From: Pseudomonas fluorescens | GTDB lineage: Bacteria; Pseudomonadota; Gammaproteobacteria; Pseudomonadales; Pseudomonadaceae | Assembly (NCBI RefSeq): GCF_902497855.1 | Contig: NZ_CABVHU010000005.1 | Coordinates: 62,001 to 126,000 of the forward strand | Direction: 5' to 3' | Length of the DNA: 64,000 nucleotides | In this document: piece by piece, positions 24,180-33,419 of the stretch | How positions within the stretch are numbered: position 1 is the stretch's first letter | Layout of the letters: each line of letters begins with the position of its first letter | Made by a program: the position numbers and the translations under genes | The notes under the pieces: model-generated | Database searches by the model: none | What the model saw: only the letters and a program-made list of their open reading frames with translations | Told to the model about the DNA's origin: nothing

Positions 24180-25298
24180 TCAGCCCAGGTTGTCCTGAAT
24201 CACGCTCAACACTTTGCGCGCCACGTCAGCCGGCGCCACGGTGTTGATGTTTTTCTCGACGGTGACCTGGACGTTTTCGCCCACCTTGCTCAGGCGAACC
24301 TGATAACGCTCGGCACGGGCTTCGACGGCTTCCTTGTCCGACGCGCTGCCGAACAGGCTGCTGAAGAAACCAGGCTTGTCGTCTGGCTTCTCGGCTTTTT
24401 CCGCCAGGTTGATGTAGTACAGGCCCAGGCTGCGGTTGATGTCTTCAACCCGCCATTCGCCCTGCTCCAGCGCACGACCGACGCTCGACCAGGCACGGTC
24501 CAGGTCCGTACCGACGTTCAGCACAGGGTTGCCGCTGCCGTCTTCGCTCAGGCTGACGCGACTTGGCGTATCGAAATCACGGGAAGCCAGCATGGAGACC
24601 GAACCGCCCTTCTCCGACGTACGGCTCATGCTCGCAAGCATGTCGTCGACCAGTGCCGCGTCCAGGCCAGTGTTGACCGAACGGTTGGTGAAGGCCACGT
24701 CGGCGGTGCTGCCGGCAGGACGTTGGGCGCTGACCACATAGACTTCACTGGTGTTGCGCTGCACGCCTGGCTCGATGCGGACCCGCACGCGGGTTTCGCC
24801 GTCCGTGCCGACGCCGGCGGCGCTCAGGCGCTTGGCCATCGCGGCCGACAGTTCGTCGGAATGTTGCCAGGTGGTGGTGAATTCACCGGTTTGCGGGCGC
24901 TGTTCGTCCAGGCGAAAACCATTGTCCTGGAAGAATTGCACGGCCACTGGCCAGACTTCGGCCGGCGGGCTCTGGGCCACGATCCAGCGTGTGTCACCGG
25001 TTTTCTGCAACGAGTAGGCACCAGCCGCGTCGGCGCCGGCGGTCAGCGGCTGTGGCCGCGGCACGACGTATTCGCCCTTGGCGGTGTCATCGGCCACGTT
25101 GCGCGGGATCGGTAGAAGTGGATCCAGACGTTTGGCGGTGTTGACATCCGGCGGCAATTGCATCGGTGCAGTCTGTTGCGCTTCCAGGTAATCGCTGCCA
25201 CGGTCACGGAAATAACCTTCCGGGCCCCAGACCCATCCACAGCCACTGGTGCTGGAGATAATCAAGGCAAGTGCGGAAAGTCCGGCCATTCGCTTCAT
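24180..25298 (-). CDS. bamC: Outer-membrane assembly lipoprotein BamC
   Basis: 372-aa lipoprotein (also NlpB) of the BAM complex, which inserts beta-barrel proteins in the outer membrane. The lipobox STSGC gives Cys20 as the lipid site, followed by the unstructured N-terminal region that binds BamD, then two helix-grip domains. Four bases separate it from the metallo-beta-lactamase gene, and dapA lies just upstream; dapA-bamC is a conserved operon. Confidence 0.95.
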   Translation of the reverse strand: MKRMAGLSALALIISSTSGCGWVWGPEGYFRDRGSDYLEAQQTAPMQLPPDVNTAKRLDPLLPIPRNVADDTAKGEYVVPRPQPLTAGADAAGAYSLQKTGDTRWIVAQSPPAEVWPVAVQFFQDNGFRLDEQRPQTGEFTTTWQHSDELSAAMAKRLSAAGVGTDGETRVRVRIEPGVQRNTSEVYVVSAQRPAGSTADVAFTNRSVNTGLDAALVDDMLASMSRTSEKGGSVSMLASRDFDTPSRVSLSEDGSGNPVLNVGTDLDRAWSSVGRALEQGEWRVEDINRSLGLYYINLAEKAEKPDDKPGFFSSLFGSASDKEAVEARAERYQVRLSKVGENVQVTVEKNINTVAPADVARKVLSVIQDNLG

Positions 25299-25315
25299 GC
25301 GTAGTGCTTCCTCAA

Positions 25316-26194
25316 TTAAACCAGGACGCCGGACTGGCGCATGGCCTGCCGCAGCGGTTCGTGACAGGCAGCGCTGAGCCAGGTGAGCGGCAGACGGATA
25401 CCGTCCGGCATCAGGCCCATTTCATGCAGCGCCCATTTCACGGGAATAGGGTTGGATTCGATAAACAGGGTTTTATTGAGCGGCATCAGCTTTTCGTGGA
25501 TCGCGCGGGCGGTGACGGCATCGCCCTTCAGGGCGGCATTGCACATATCGGCCATGTCGCGCGGCGCTACGTTGGCGGTCACCGAGATGTTGCCTTTGCC
25601 GCCCAGCAGCATCAGCTCGACGGCGGTGGCGTCGTCGCCGGACACCACGAGGAAGTCCTTGCTGACGCCGTCGATGATGGCTTTGGCACGGGACAGGTCG
25701 CCGGTGGCTTCCTTGATGCCGATGATGTTCTTCACGGTCGACAGGCGGATAACGGTGTCGGCCAGCATGTCGCACGCGGTGCGGCCAGGCACGTTATACA
25801 GGATCTGCGGGATGTCGACGGCTTCGGCGATGGCCTTGAAGTGCTGGTACAAGCCTTCCTGGGTCGGCTTGTTGTAATACGGCGTCACCAGCAGGCAGGC
25901 GTCGGCGCCGGCGATCTTCGCATTGGTGGTCAGCTCGATCGCTTCGCGAGTCGAGTTGGCGCCCGTCCCGGCGATCACCGGAATGCGCCCTGCAACCTGC
26001 TTGACCACGTAACGAATCACTTCGATGTGCTCGTTCACGTCAAGGGTGGCCGATTCACCTGTAGTGCCGACCGCCACGATGGCGTGGGTGCCGTTTTGCA
26101 GGTGAAAGTCCACCAGTTTGCTCAGGCTGTCCCAGTCGAGACGACCTTGTGCATCCATGGGTGTGACCAGTGCCACCATACTGCCCGCAATCAT
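25316..26194 (-). CDS. dapA: 4-hydroxy-tetrahydrodipicolinate synthase
   Basis: 292-aa TIM-barrel enzyme of lysine and diaminopimelate synthesis, condensing pyruvate with aspartate semialdehyde. It shows GTTGESATL, YYNKPTQEGLYQHF with the conserved Tyr, YNVPGRT, and the Schiff-base lysine in IIGIKEATGD. The frame is open upstream to 26278, but MIAGSMVALVTPM at 26194 is the family start. Confidence 0.97.
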   Translation of the reverse strand: MIAGSMVALVTPMDAQGRLDWDSLSKLVDFHLQNGTHAIVAVGTTGESATLDVNEHIEVIRYVVKQVAGRIPVIAGTGANSTREAIELTTNAKIAGADACLLVTPYYNKPTQEGLYQHFKAIAEAVDIPQILYNVPGRTACDMLADTVIRLSTVKNIIGIKEATGDLSRAKAIIDGVSKDFLVVSGDDATAVELMLLGGKGNISVTANVAPRDMADMCNAALKGDAVTARAIHEKLMPLNKTLFIESNPIPVKWALHEMGLMPDGIRLPLTWLSAACHEPLRQAMRQSGVLV

Positions 26195-26522
26195 GCAACC
26201 GCTCCTGCCGGAAAAAGAGAGCGGTAATGGTACTGGCGCCAAGATGCTTGTACAAGCGAAGTACTGCGCTACTGCCATTCCCCTTGGCGCTGCTTTTCGC
26301 TACCCTTCAGACTTTGATCGGTACTGATAAGCTCGCAAGCCGGGTTCCAGCCTCCATTTTCGGCATCACAAGCCCCGATCCAGCGTTGCCACCCTTCGCT
26401 CTTGCCACTCTGGAGCAGGTTGCACCCTCCCGGTTCGGGTTTTCTGAATTCGCATCCGCAGGCTCGCCCCGGCAAAAAAAGCCGATAAAAGTATCGACCG
26501 CTCATCGCTTTAGGAATGCTGC
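26195..26522. other. dapA/gcvR divergent promoter region
   Basis: 328 bases between divergent genes, no coding content. Promoters of both genes must lie here; no boxes could be set with confidence. Confidence 0.5.
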
Positions 26523-27083
26523 ATGTCCACCCCCACAGTTCGCGAACAATTCCTTGTCATCAGTGCCCTCGGCGCCAACCCCATGGAGCTGACTAACGTC
26601 CTGTGCCGCGCCAGCCATGAAAACCGCTGCGCCGTGGTTACGTCTCGCCTGACCCGTCATGGCGAGTGCAGTGCGTTGGTCCTCGAGATCTCCGGCAGCT
26701 GGGACGCCCTTGCGCGCCTCGAAGGCAGCCTGTCGAGCCTGGCCAAGAAGCACGCCTTCACCGTCAATGTGGTGCGCAGTGCGGCGCTGGAGAATCGCCC
26801 CCAGGCTCTGCCGTACGTCGCTTATGTCAGCTCGGCCTACCGCTCGGACATCATCAACGAGCTGTGCCAGTTCTTCATGGACCACAACGTCGAGCTGGAA
26901 AACCTGACCTGCGACACCTATCAGGCGCCCCAGACCGGCGGCACCATGCTCAATGCCACGTTCACCGTGACCTTGCCCGCCGGCGTGCAGATCAGCTGGC
27001 TGCGCGATCAGTTCCTGGATTTCGCCGACGCGCTGAACCTGGACGCCCTGATCGAACCGTGGCGTCCACAAAACCCAATGTAA
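26523..27083 (+). CDS. gcvR: GcvR-type ACT-domain regulator
   Basis: 186-aa protein with two ACT domains (about residues 8-80 and 95-170), the layout of GcvR, which in enterobacteria binds GcvA and represses the glycine cleavage operon when glycine is low. The motif SALGANPMELTNVLCRASHENRC is typical. It sits between dapA and bcp as in other pseudomonads. Confidence 0.88.
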   Translation: MSTPTVREQFLVISALGANPMELTNVLCRASHENRCAVVTSRLTRHGECSALVLEISGSWDALARLEGSLSSLAKKHAFTVNVVRSAALENRPQALPYVAYVSSAYRSDIINELCQFFMDHNVELENLTCDTYQAPQTGGTMLNATFTVTLPAGVQISWLRDQFLDFADALNLDALIEPWRPQNPM

Positions 27084-27093
27084 GGAAGCTTTC

Positions 27094-27567
27094 ATGGCCG
27101 TTGCCATCGACCAACCGGTTGCCGATTTCGAAGCCCCCGCCACCAATGGGCAGACCGTCAGCCTCGCAGGCCTCAAGGGTATGCAGGTGGTGATCTACTT
27201 CTATCCCAAGGACAGCACGCCGGGCTGCACCACCCAGGGCCAGGGTTTTCGCGACCAGCTTGACGCCTTTAAAGCGGCCAACACCGAAGTCTTCGGCGTG
27301 TCCCGCGACAGCCTGAAATCCCATGAGAACTTCAAGGCCAAGCAGGCGTTTACCTTCGAGCTGATCAGCGACAAGGAAGAAGCGCTTTGCCAGCTGTTCG
27401 ATGTGATCAAGTTGAAGAAGCTGTATGGCAAGGAATACATGGGGGTGGATCGCAGCACGTTCCTGATTGATAAGGATGGGGTGCTGCGTCAGGAATGGCG
27501 TGGGGTGAAGGTGCCGGGGCATGTGGATGCGGTGTTGACGGCTGCGCAGGCGTTGAACCAGGCCTGA
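27094..27567 (+). CDS. bcp: Thiol peroxidase Bcp (peroxiredoxin Q type)
   Basis: 157-aa thioredoxin-fold peroxiredoxin reducing peroxides. The peroxidatic cysteine is in FYPKDSTPGCTTQGQGF. The position five residues on, which is Cys in E. coli Bcp (GCTxxACxxR), is Gln/Gly here, so the usual resolving cysteine is absent; one further Cys lies in EEALCQLF. Ten bases downstream of gcvR, probably cotranscribed. Confidence 0.93.
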   Translation: MAVAIDQPVADFEAPATNGQTVSLAGLKGMQVVIYFYPKDSTPGCTTQGQGFRDQLDAFKAANTEVFGVSRDSLKSHENFKAKQAFTFELISDKEEALCQLFDVIKLKKLYGKEYMGVDRSTFLIDKDGVLRQEWRGVKVPGHVDAVLTAAQALNQA

Positions 27568-27573
27568 TTATTT

Positions 27574-27591
27574 GGCGTCCTTTCGGACGCC
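27574..27591. terminator. Short perfect hairpin after bcp
   Basis: GGCGTCC-TTTC-GGACGCC directly after the bcp stop. No U-run follows, but the stable stem leads straight into a REP pair, so together they probably stop or protect the transcript. Confidence 0.4.
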
Positions 27592-27683
27592 TTCGCTGGC
27601 AAGCCAGCTCCTACAGGTTTTTGTCGTACCAGATCTTGCGAACGACGCAAACCTGTAGGAGCTGGCTTGCCAGCGAAGAGGCC
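27592..27683. repeat. REP pair (inverted)
   Basis: Two inverted copies of the TGTAGGAGCTGGCTTGCCAGCGAAG repeat type (about 27592-27616 and 27653-27678) between the convergent genes bcp and the PerM-like gene. Confidence 0.9.
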
Positions 27684-27714
27684 ATCAACCCCACTGAAGA
27701 TTCAGAGCTGGCAG

Positions 27715-28788
27715 TTAAAGCAACGGCGCCACCACCGGCTCCTTGCGCGGCCACGCATCCAGCACAGCCTTGAACAGCGTCGCCAGGGGAATCGCAAAGA
27801 ACACTCCCCAAAACCCCCACAACCCGCCAAACAACAGCACCGCGCAGATGATGGCCACCGGGTGCAGGTTGACCGCTTCCGAGAACAACAATGGCACCAG
27901 CACGTTGCCGTCCAGGACCTGGATAATGCCGTAGACCGCCATCAAATAGATGAACTGATCGCTCCAGCCCCACTGGAACAGCGCGATTAGTAGCACCGGC
28001 ACGGTCACCACCACCGCCCCGACATAGGGCACCACCACCGAAACGCCCACCAGCAGCGCCAGCAGTGCCGCGTAGTTGAGCCCCAGCACCACGAAACCGA
28101 TGTAAGTCGCGCCGCCGCAAATGACGATCTCGATACCTTTGCCGCGGATGTAGTTGGCGATCTGTCGGTTCATCTCCCGGGCAACGCGGGTGAGCAGTGC
28201 CCGCTCGCGAGGCAGGTAACCGCGCACCCACTGGCCGATCATTTCCCGGTCCTTGAGAAAGAAAAACACCAGGATCGGCACCAACACCAGGTAGATCATG
28301 ATGTTGACCAGCAGCGGCAGGCTCGACAGCGAGTACGTCAGCGCCCATTGGCCGAAATTGCCGATCTCGCCCCGTGCCACTTCGATGGCCCGCAGCACCT
28401 GCTCATCGGACACCAGATGCGGGTAACGCTCGGGCAGCAGCAACAACAATAACTGCCACTTGGCGAGCATGCCGGGCAGTTCGTTGAACAAGGTGATCAG
28501 CTGATGCCACAGCAACGGCACCACGACCACGATGAACACCAGCAGCAGTCCCATGAATAACGCAAAGACCAGCCCGACCGCCGCGCCGCCCGGCACACGC
28601 AGGCGCTCCAGCGTTGCCACCAGGCCCTGCATCAGATACGCCAGCACCATCCCGGCAAGCACCGGCGCGAGCATGCCACCGAGCGTCAGTACCGCGCTAA
28701 ACGCCAGAAACAGCAGCACGGCAAGCACCACGGCTTCTTCGTCGGAAAAATAGCGCTGAATCCAGTCGCGTAACACCTTGAACATCAA
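27715..28788 (-). CDS. AI-2E/PerM-family membrane permease
   Basis: 357-aa protein with about eight membrane segments and the family C-terminal features VVPYVGAVVVTVPVLLIALFQWG and LLFSEAVNLHPVAIICAVLLFGGLWGFWG. The family includes TqsA (autoinducer-2 exporter) and sodium-proton antiporters, so the substrate is open. Adjacent to tusA and divergent from bepA. Confidence 0.85.
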   Translation of the reverse strand: MMFKVLRDWIQRYFSDEEAVVLAVLLFLAFSAVLTLGGMLAPVLAGMVLAYLMQGLVATLERLRVPGGAAVGLVFALFMGLLLVFIVVVVPLLWHQLITLFNELPGMLAKWQLLLLLLPERYPHLVSDEQVLRAIEVARGEIGNFGQWALTYSLSSLPLLVNIMIYLVLVPILVFFFLKDREMIGQWVRGYLPRERALLTRVAREMNRQIANYIRGKGIEIVICGGATYIGFVVLGLNYAALLALLVGVSVVVPYVGAVVVTVPVLLIALFQWGWSDQFIYLMAVYGIIQVLDGNVLVPLLFSEAVNLHPVAIICAVLLFGGLWGFWGVFFAIPLATLFKAVLDAWPRKEPVVAPLL

Positions 28789-28816
28789 TAATCCCTTAGA
28801 AACGAACGCAGCAGGT

Positions 28817-29056
28817 TCAGGCTTTTTTCAGCCAATAGCGGTAAACCCCCGCCTCATCTTCCTCACGCAGCAGCGTATGACCGGCCAATCGGGCAAAGGT
28901 GCGAAAGTCGCGCTGCGAGCCCGCATCCGTGGCGATTACCTTGAGCACCGCGCCGCTGGCCATGCGATTGAGTTCCAGTTTGGCCTTGAGTAACGGCAGC
29001 GGGCAATTGAGGCCGCTGGCGTCGAGTTCGGCGTCATGGGCTACAGCATCGGTCAT
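28817..29056 (-). CDS. tusA: Sulfur carrier protein TusA/SirA family
   Basis: 79-aa protein with the CPxP motif (SGLNCPLPLLKAK), where the cysteine carries persulfide sulfur for tRNA 2-thiolation and related pathways. Length matches E. coli TusA (81 aa). Just upstream of the PerM-like gene on the same strand. Confidence 0.85.
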   Translation of the reverse strand: MTDAVAHDAELDASGLNCPLPLLKAKLELNRMASGAVLKVIATDAGSQRDFRTFARLAGHTLLREEDEAGVYRYWLKKA

Positions 29057-29154
29057 TGCATCACTCCGGTTCAGGTGGTCGAGGGGCTTAGAATATCTGG
29101 TCCGAAGCCTGGTGTCCGGCTACAGTAAGGTCTTTGTCGACTAAGGCTTTGTGC

Positions 29155-30588
29155 ATGACTTTTTTGCGCCCTACCCTGCTGACGCTCGCTTGCCTGCTCG
29201 CCTCACCGGGCTTCGCCGACGACCTGCCGTCACTCGGCGACGCCAGTTCTGCCATCGTCTCGCCGCAACAGGAACACCAGTTGGGCCGGGCCTGGCTGGC
29301 GCTGTTGCGTAGCCAGGTTTCCCAGCTCAACGACCCACAGCTCAAGGACTACGTCGAATCCAGCGTCTACCGCCTGGTGGAGACCAGCCAGGTCAACGAC
29401 CGGCGCCTGGAGTTCATCCTGATCAACAGCCCGCAGCTCAACGCCTTCGCGGCACCGGGCGGCATTGTCGGGGTCAACGGCGGTTTGTTCCTCAATGCCC
29501 AGACCGAAGGCGAATACGCCTCGGTACTGGCTCACGAACTGGCTCACTTGTCGCAGCGTCACTTTGCCCGAGGCGTCGAAGCCCAACAGCGGATGCAGGT
29601 ACCGATGATGGCCGCCCTGCTGGCCGGGATCGTGATTGCCGCGGCCGGTGCCGGCGATGCCGGGATCGCCGCCATTGCCGGTACACAGGCGGCGGCGATC
29701 CAGGAACAGCGGCGCTTTTCGCGCCAGAACGAACAGGAAGCCGACCGCATCGGCATCCTCAACCTGGAAAAAGCCGGTTACGACCCGCGCTCGATGCCGA
29801 CCATGTTCGAACGCTTGTCGCGCCAATACCGCTTCGACGCCAAGCCACCGGAATTCCTGCTGACTCACCCGGTGACCGAATCGCGGATCGCCGACACCCG
29901 CAACCGTGCCGAACAGGCCAAACCGGGCGGCATCGAAGACACAATGCGATATCAGCTGATTCGTGCACGGGTCCAGCTGATTTATGAAGAAACCCCGGGC
30001 CTGGGCGCCAAGCGTTTCCGCGCCCAGCTGGATGAAAATCCGAAAAACGATGTCGCCCGCTATGGCCTGGCAATCGCCCAGATCAAGGGTGGCCAGTTGA
30101 ACGAAGCTCGGGAAAACCTGGCGTCGCTGCTGGCCAAGTCGCCGAACGAGATCATCTATAACCTGGCTCAGATCGATCTGGATATCACCAACAACCGGCT
30201 GCCCGATGCTCAATCCCGGGTGGACCGGATGTTGACCCAGTATCCGGGCAACTATCCGCTCAATTCAGTGCGTGTCGACCTGCTGCTCAAGCAAAACCGT
30301 GCGCCCGAAGCGGAAAAAGCCCTGGAGAATCTGCTCAAGAGTCGTCCGGACGATCCGGACGTCTGGTACATGGTGGCCGAAACTCGTGGCTTGTCGGGCA
30401 ACATCATCGGCCTGCACCAGGCTCGCGCCGAGTATTTCGCCCTGGTCGGCGATTACCGCCAGGCCATTCAGCAACTGGACTTCGCCAAGCGCAAGGCCGG
30501 CACCAACTTCCCGCTGTCGTCGCGGATCGACGCGCGGCAACGGGAGTTGATGGAGCAGGAGCGCATGATCAAGGACATGATGGGCTGA
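29155..30588 (+). CDS. bepA: Periplasmic M48 metalloprotease/chaperone BepA family
   Basis: 477-aa protein. The signal peptide TLLTLACLLASPGFA is followed by an M48 peptidase domain with the zinc motif HELAH (AHELAHLSQRH), a downstream EQEADRIG with the third ligand, and C-terminal TPR repeats from about residue 300. BepA degrades or matures misassembled LptD and BAM substrates. The frame extends to TTG 29134, but ATG 29155 starts right at the signal peptide. Confidence 0.9.
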   Translation: MTFLRPTLLTLACLLASPGFADDLPSLGDASSAIVSPQQEHQLGRAWLALLRSQVSQLNDPQLKDYVESSVYRLVETSQVNDRRLEFILINSPQLNAFAAPGGIVGVNGGLFLNAQTEGEYASVLAHELAHLSQRHFARGVEAQQRMQVPMMAALLAGIVIAAAGAGDAGIAAIAGTQAAAIQEQRRFSRQNEQEADRIGILNLEKAGYDPRSMPTMFERLSRQYRFDAKPPEFLLTHPVTESRIADTRNRAEQAKPGGIEDTMRYQLIRARVQLIYEETPGLGAKRFRAQLDENPKNDVARYGLAIAQIKGGQLNEARENLASLLAKSPNEIIYNLAQIDLDITNNRLPDAQSRVDRMLTQYPGNYPLNSVRVDLLLKQNRAPEAEKALENLLKSRPDDPDVWYMVAETRGLSGNIIGLHQARAEYFALVGDYRQAIQQLDFAKRKAGTNFPLSSRIDARQRELMEQERMIKDMMG

Positions 30589-30620
30589 CGCCTTTTGCGA
30601 ACGCATAAAAAAACCGCCCT

Positions 30621-30801
30621 TGTAGGAGCAAGCTTGCTCGCGATGGACGTCAACGATAACGCGTTCTTTCTGAATGAACGCGTCGCCCTTGGGACCATCG
30701 CGAGCAAGCTCGCTCCTACAGGGACGGTGTCAACGATGACGCGTTCTTTCTGCATGAACGCGCTGCCCTTGAGACCTTCGCGAACAAGCTCGCTCCTACA
30801 G
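30621..30801. repeat. Cluster of three REP units with tandem spacer
   Basis: Three REP-type palindromes (about 30621-30642, 30697-30720, 30777-30800). The last two, with their spacers (ACGCGTTCTTTCTG.ATGAACGCG), form an imperfect tandem repeat with a period near 78 bases. Lies between bepA and mucD, which converge. Confidence 0.88.
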
Positions 30802-30812
30802 TAACAACCGGA

Positions 30813-32240
30813 TTATTCAGCCAGCTTGAAGGTGATGAAGCTGGCGCGACCTTGACGCAGAACCCGCATCGACACCGAACGGTTCTTTGGCAGTGCCTCG
30901 GCGATGTCGGTGAACTCCTTGGTGGAACCGATCGCCTGATTGTTCAGGTGAGTGATCACATCGCCAGGCTGCAAGCCGATCAGGGCAGCAGGACCGTCCT
31001 GAACTTCCTTGATGACCACGCCACCCTTGAGGTCGTAGGTTTTCTTCTGCTCGGCGGTCAGCTCGGCCACGGCAACACCCAGGCGATTGCTGCTGCGCTC
31101 GACACTGGATTTTGGCAGGGCGTCCAGCTCTTTGCCCTCTTCGGGAATAGCGCCCACCGTCAGCTGGACGTTCTTGCGCTTGCCTTCGCGAATCACTTCC
31201 AGATCCGCTTTCGAGCCAGCCTTCAGCGCGCCGACCAGGTGCGGCAGGTCGGCGGACATGACGATCGGTTGACCGTTCATGCTCAGGATCACGTCGCCGA
31301 CTTGCAGGCCACCCTTGGCCGCCGGGCCGTCATCCTGGATCTGAGCCACCAGCGCACCGGCTGGTTTCTCAAGACCGAACGACTCGGCCAGGTCCTTGTT
31401 CACTTCCTGAATGACCACGCCCAACCAGCCACGGCTGACCTTGCCGCCGCTTTTCAGCTGGTTGGATACGTCCATGGCCACGTCGATCGGTATCGCGAAC
31501 GACACGCCCATGAAGCCGCCGGAACGGGTGTAGATCTGCGAGTTGATCCCCACCACCTCGCCCGCCAGGTTGAACAGCGGACCACCGGAGTTACCCGGGT
31601 TGATCGGCACGTCGGTCTGGATGAACGGCACATAGTTTTCGTTCGGCAGGCTGCGACCGATGGCGCTGACGATGCCCTGGGTCACGGTGTGGTCGAAGCC
31701 GAACGGCGAGCCGATCGCCACCACCCATTGGCCGGCCTTCAGGTCCTGGGATTTGCCGAGCTTGAGCACCGGCAGGTCCTTGCCTTCGATTTTCAGCAGG
31801 GCCACGTCGGAACGCGGATCGGTGCCGACCAGCTTGGCTTTCAATTCGCTGCGGTCAGCCAGGCGGACGAGGATTTCGTCGGCATCGGCAATCACATGGT
31901 TGTTGGTCAGGATGTAGCCGTCGGACGAGATGATGAAACCCGACCCCAGGGACTGGGCTTCACGCTGACGGTCACCCCGTGGCGTACGCGGTTGTGGCGG
32001 CATGCCGCGCTCGAAGAACTCGCGCAGCATCGGCGGCAAGCCCTCGAGGTCGGGCATCTGCTGGTTCACTTTACGGTCCGGCAGTTTCTGCGTGGTACTG
32101 ATGTTCACGACCGCCGGCGAGGCCTGCTCGACCAGCTGCGTAAAATCAGGCAATTCGACCGCTTGCGCAGGAACAGCCTGACCAAGCACCAGTACGGTGG
32201 CAACAACGGAGAGATAAGACTTCAAACTGAGTATCGACAT
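30813..32240 (-). CDS. mucD: Periplasmic serine protease MucD (DegP family)
   Basis: 475-aa HtrA/DegP-type protease. A signal peptide ending in AVPAQA is followed by a trypsin-like domain with the catalytic His in TNNHVI, Asp in SDVALLKIE and Ser in PGNSGGPL, then two PDZ domains. MucD degrades misfolded periplasmic proteins and dampens the AlgU response. The start MSILSLKSY at 32240 begins the signal peptide; the longer frame does not. Confidence 0.95.
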   Translation of the reverse strand: MSILSLKSYLSVVATVLVLGQAVPAQAVELPDFTQLVEQASPAVVNISTTQKLPDRKVNQQMPDLEGLPPMLREFFERGMPPQPRTPRGDRQREAQSLGSGFIISSDGYILTNNHVIADADEILVRLADRSELKAKLVGTDPRSDVALLKIEGKDLPVLKLGKSQDLKAGQWVVAIGSPFGFDHTVTQGIVSAIGRSLPNENYVPFIQTDVPINPGNSGGPLFNLAGEVVGINSQIYTRSGGFMGVSFAIPIDVAMDVSNQLKSGGKVSRGWLGVVIQEVNKDLAESFGLEKPAGALVAQIQDDGPAAKGGLQVGDVILSMNGQPIVMSADLPHLVGALKAGSKADLEVIREGKRKNVQLTVGAIPEEGKELDALPKSSVERSSNRLGVAVAELTAEQKKTYDLKGGVVIKEVQDGPAALIGLQPGDVITHLNNQAIGSTKEFTDIAEALPKNRSVSMRVLRQGRASFITFKLAE

Positions 32241-32312
32241 ACAGCTCCCATTACGACGAGCAGGGTTAAGCGATATGGAGCAAGGAACACCGGTCACGAC
32301 AGGCCGGCATTT

Positions 32313-32356
32313 TTGTTCCGGGAACAACAGACAAGGCCAGAGCCGAGATGCTCTGA
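32313..32356. other. Two short palindromes between mucB and mucD
   Basis: TTGTTCC-G-GGAACAA (32313-32327) and CAGAGC...GCTCTG (32339-32356). They may be mRNA hairpins or protein sites tuning mucD expression relative to mucB. There is no proper U-run for a terminator. Confidence 0.35.
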
Positions 32357-32448
32357 CCTATAAAAAATTTTCGGGATATTTGCAAATGAAAATGCTCAGC
32401 AAACATTTCGACATCTCGCCGACGAGGTGAAAAATGGCCGAGGCCAGC

Positions 32449-33411
32449 TCACTGCTTGCTGGTGGCAGCGCTATCGTTACGCATGGACAGCGCAATGCGT
32501 TCAGCGGTGCCAGCCGGAATTTCACCGACCACCGTGACCATCATTTCGCCTTCAGGGGTAGTCAAGCGTCGGGAGACAGCGACGGTCGGGCCCATCTGAA
32601 CGCGAGTATCGGTCACGGCTGCGCCATCCAATGGCTCGAGGAATACCGAGAACCGGGCCAGACCATCGTCATACATCAGACTGTTGACCTGGATTTTGGT
32701 CTGCGGATCCTTGCGTGCGGTACTGCTGGTCAGCTCGAAACCGGGTGGCAACCAGTCCGAGTGCCAGGCCTGGGCAACCTTGGCTGCAGAAGCCTTGTCG
32801 CTATCGAGGGCGATCGCCTTGCAGTCGTCGCCCGGCTGCAAGTCTCTGTCCGCCGGCACATCGGTGGTATTGAGCTGCGTAAACTGGAATCGCTCCAGCA
32901 ACTGCCCTTTGTCATTGAGCAGCAACGACTTCAGAGGCAGGCCGGTTTCTTTATCCAGATGCAGTTCGAACCCATAACGATGCTGATCGCGAGGCGTCAG
33001 GGAAATGATCACTGCCGAACGCCCGGCCACACGCGACTTGCCAATGACGGCAAGGTTATACCAATTCTTGAGCTTTTGAGGGTCGAGTGCACGAGCAGCG
33101 GAATTCGGGGCGTCCCCGAGTCCTGCGATCAGGGTGCCGCTGACGCATTGAGTATGCCCATCAATGCGTACGACTTCCTGGGCCGAGCCATCGAGCTGGA
33201 GCAAACGCTCGCGGACCTTGCCATCCTGGACGCGGTGCCAGATGTTATGGGTAGAAAAACTACCGTTACGCTCGTAAACGAAAGTACCGTGAAAGCTTTG
33301 CTGTTGCTCGGCCTGGCCCAGACGGGTCAACCAGTCCTGGGCTTCATCGGCATGGGCTGGAACAATGAACCAGCCACCGAGCAGAAGCGTAAGTAAAGGT
33401 ATGGAGCGCAT
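32449..33411 (-). CDS. mucB: Sigma factor AlgU regulatory protein MucB (RseB)
   Basis: 320-aa periplasmic protein. The signal peptide ends LLLGGWFIVPAHA. The large N-terminal domain (DWLTRLGQAEQQQSFHGTFVYERNG) is the RseB/MucB lipid-binding domain, followed by a smaller C-terminal domain that binds MucA. It shields MucA from cleavage until envelope stress. Nine bases downstream of mucA. Confidence 0.96.
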   Translation of the reverse strand: MRSIPLLTLLLGGWFIVPAHADEAQDWLTRLGQAEQQQSFHGTFVYERNGSFSTHNIWHRVQDGKVRERLLQLDGSAQEVVRIDGHTQCVSGTLIAGLGDAPNSAARALDPQKLKNWYNLAVIGKSRVAGRSAVIISLTPRDQHRYGFELHLDKETGLPLKSLLLNDKGQLLERFQFTQLNTTDVPADRDLQPGDDCKAIALDSDKASAAKVAQAWHSDWLPPGFELTSSTARKDPQTKIQVNSLMYDDGLARFSVFLEPLDGAAVTDTRVQMGPTVAVSRRLTTPEGEMMVTVVGEIPAGTAERIALSMRNDSAATSKQ

Positions 33412-33419
33412 GGTCCTCC

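Noticed and set aside
30621..30801. CRISPR-like array
   Set aside because: Repeats are inverted REP palindromes that occur all over the window; no constant direct repeat with unique spacers and no cas genes.
30852..32363. 503-codon plus-strand frame opposite mucD
   Set aside because: Antisense shadow of mucD with His/Gln/Arg-rich composition and no recognisable domain.
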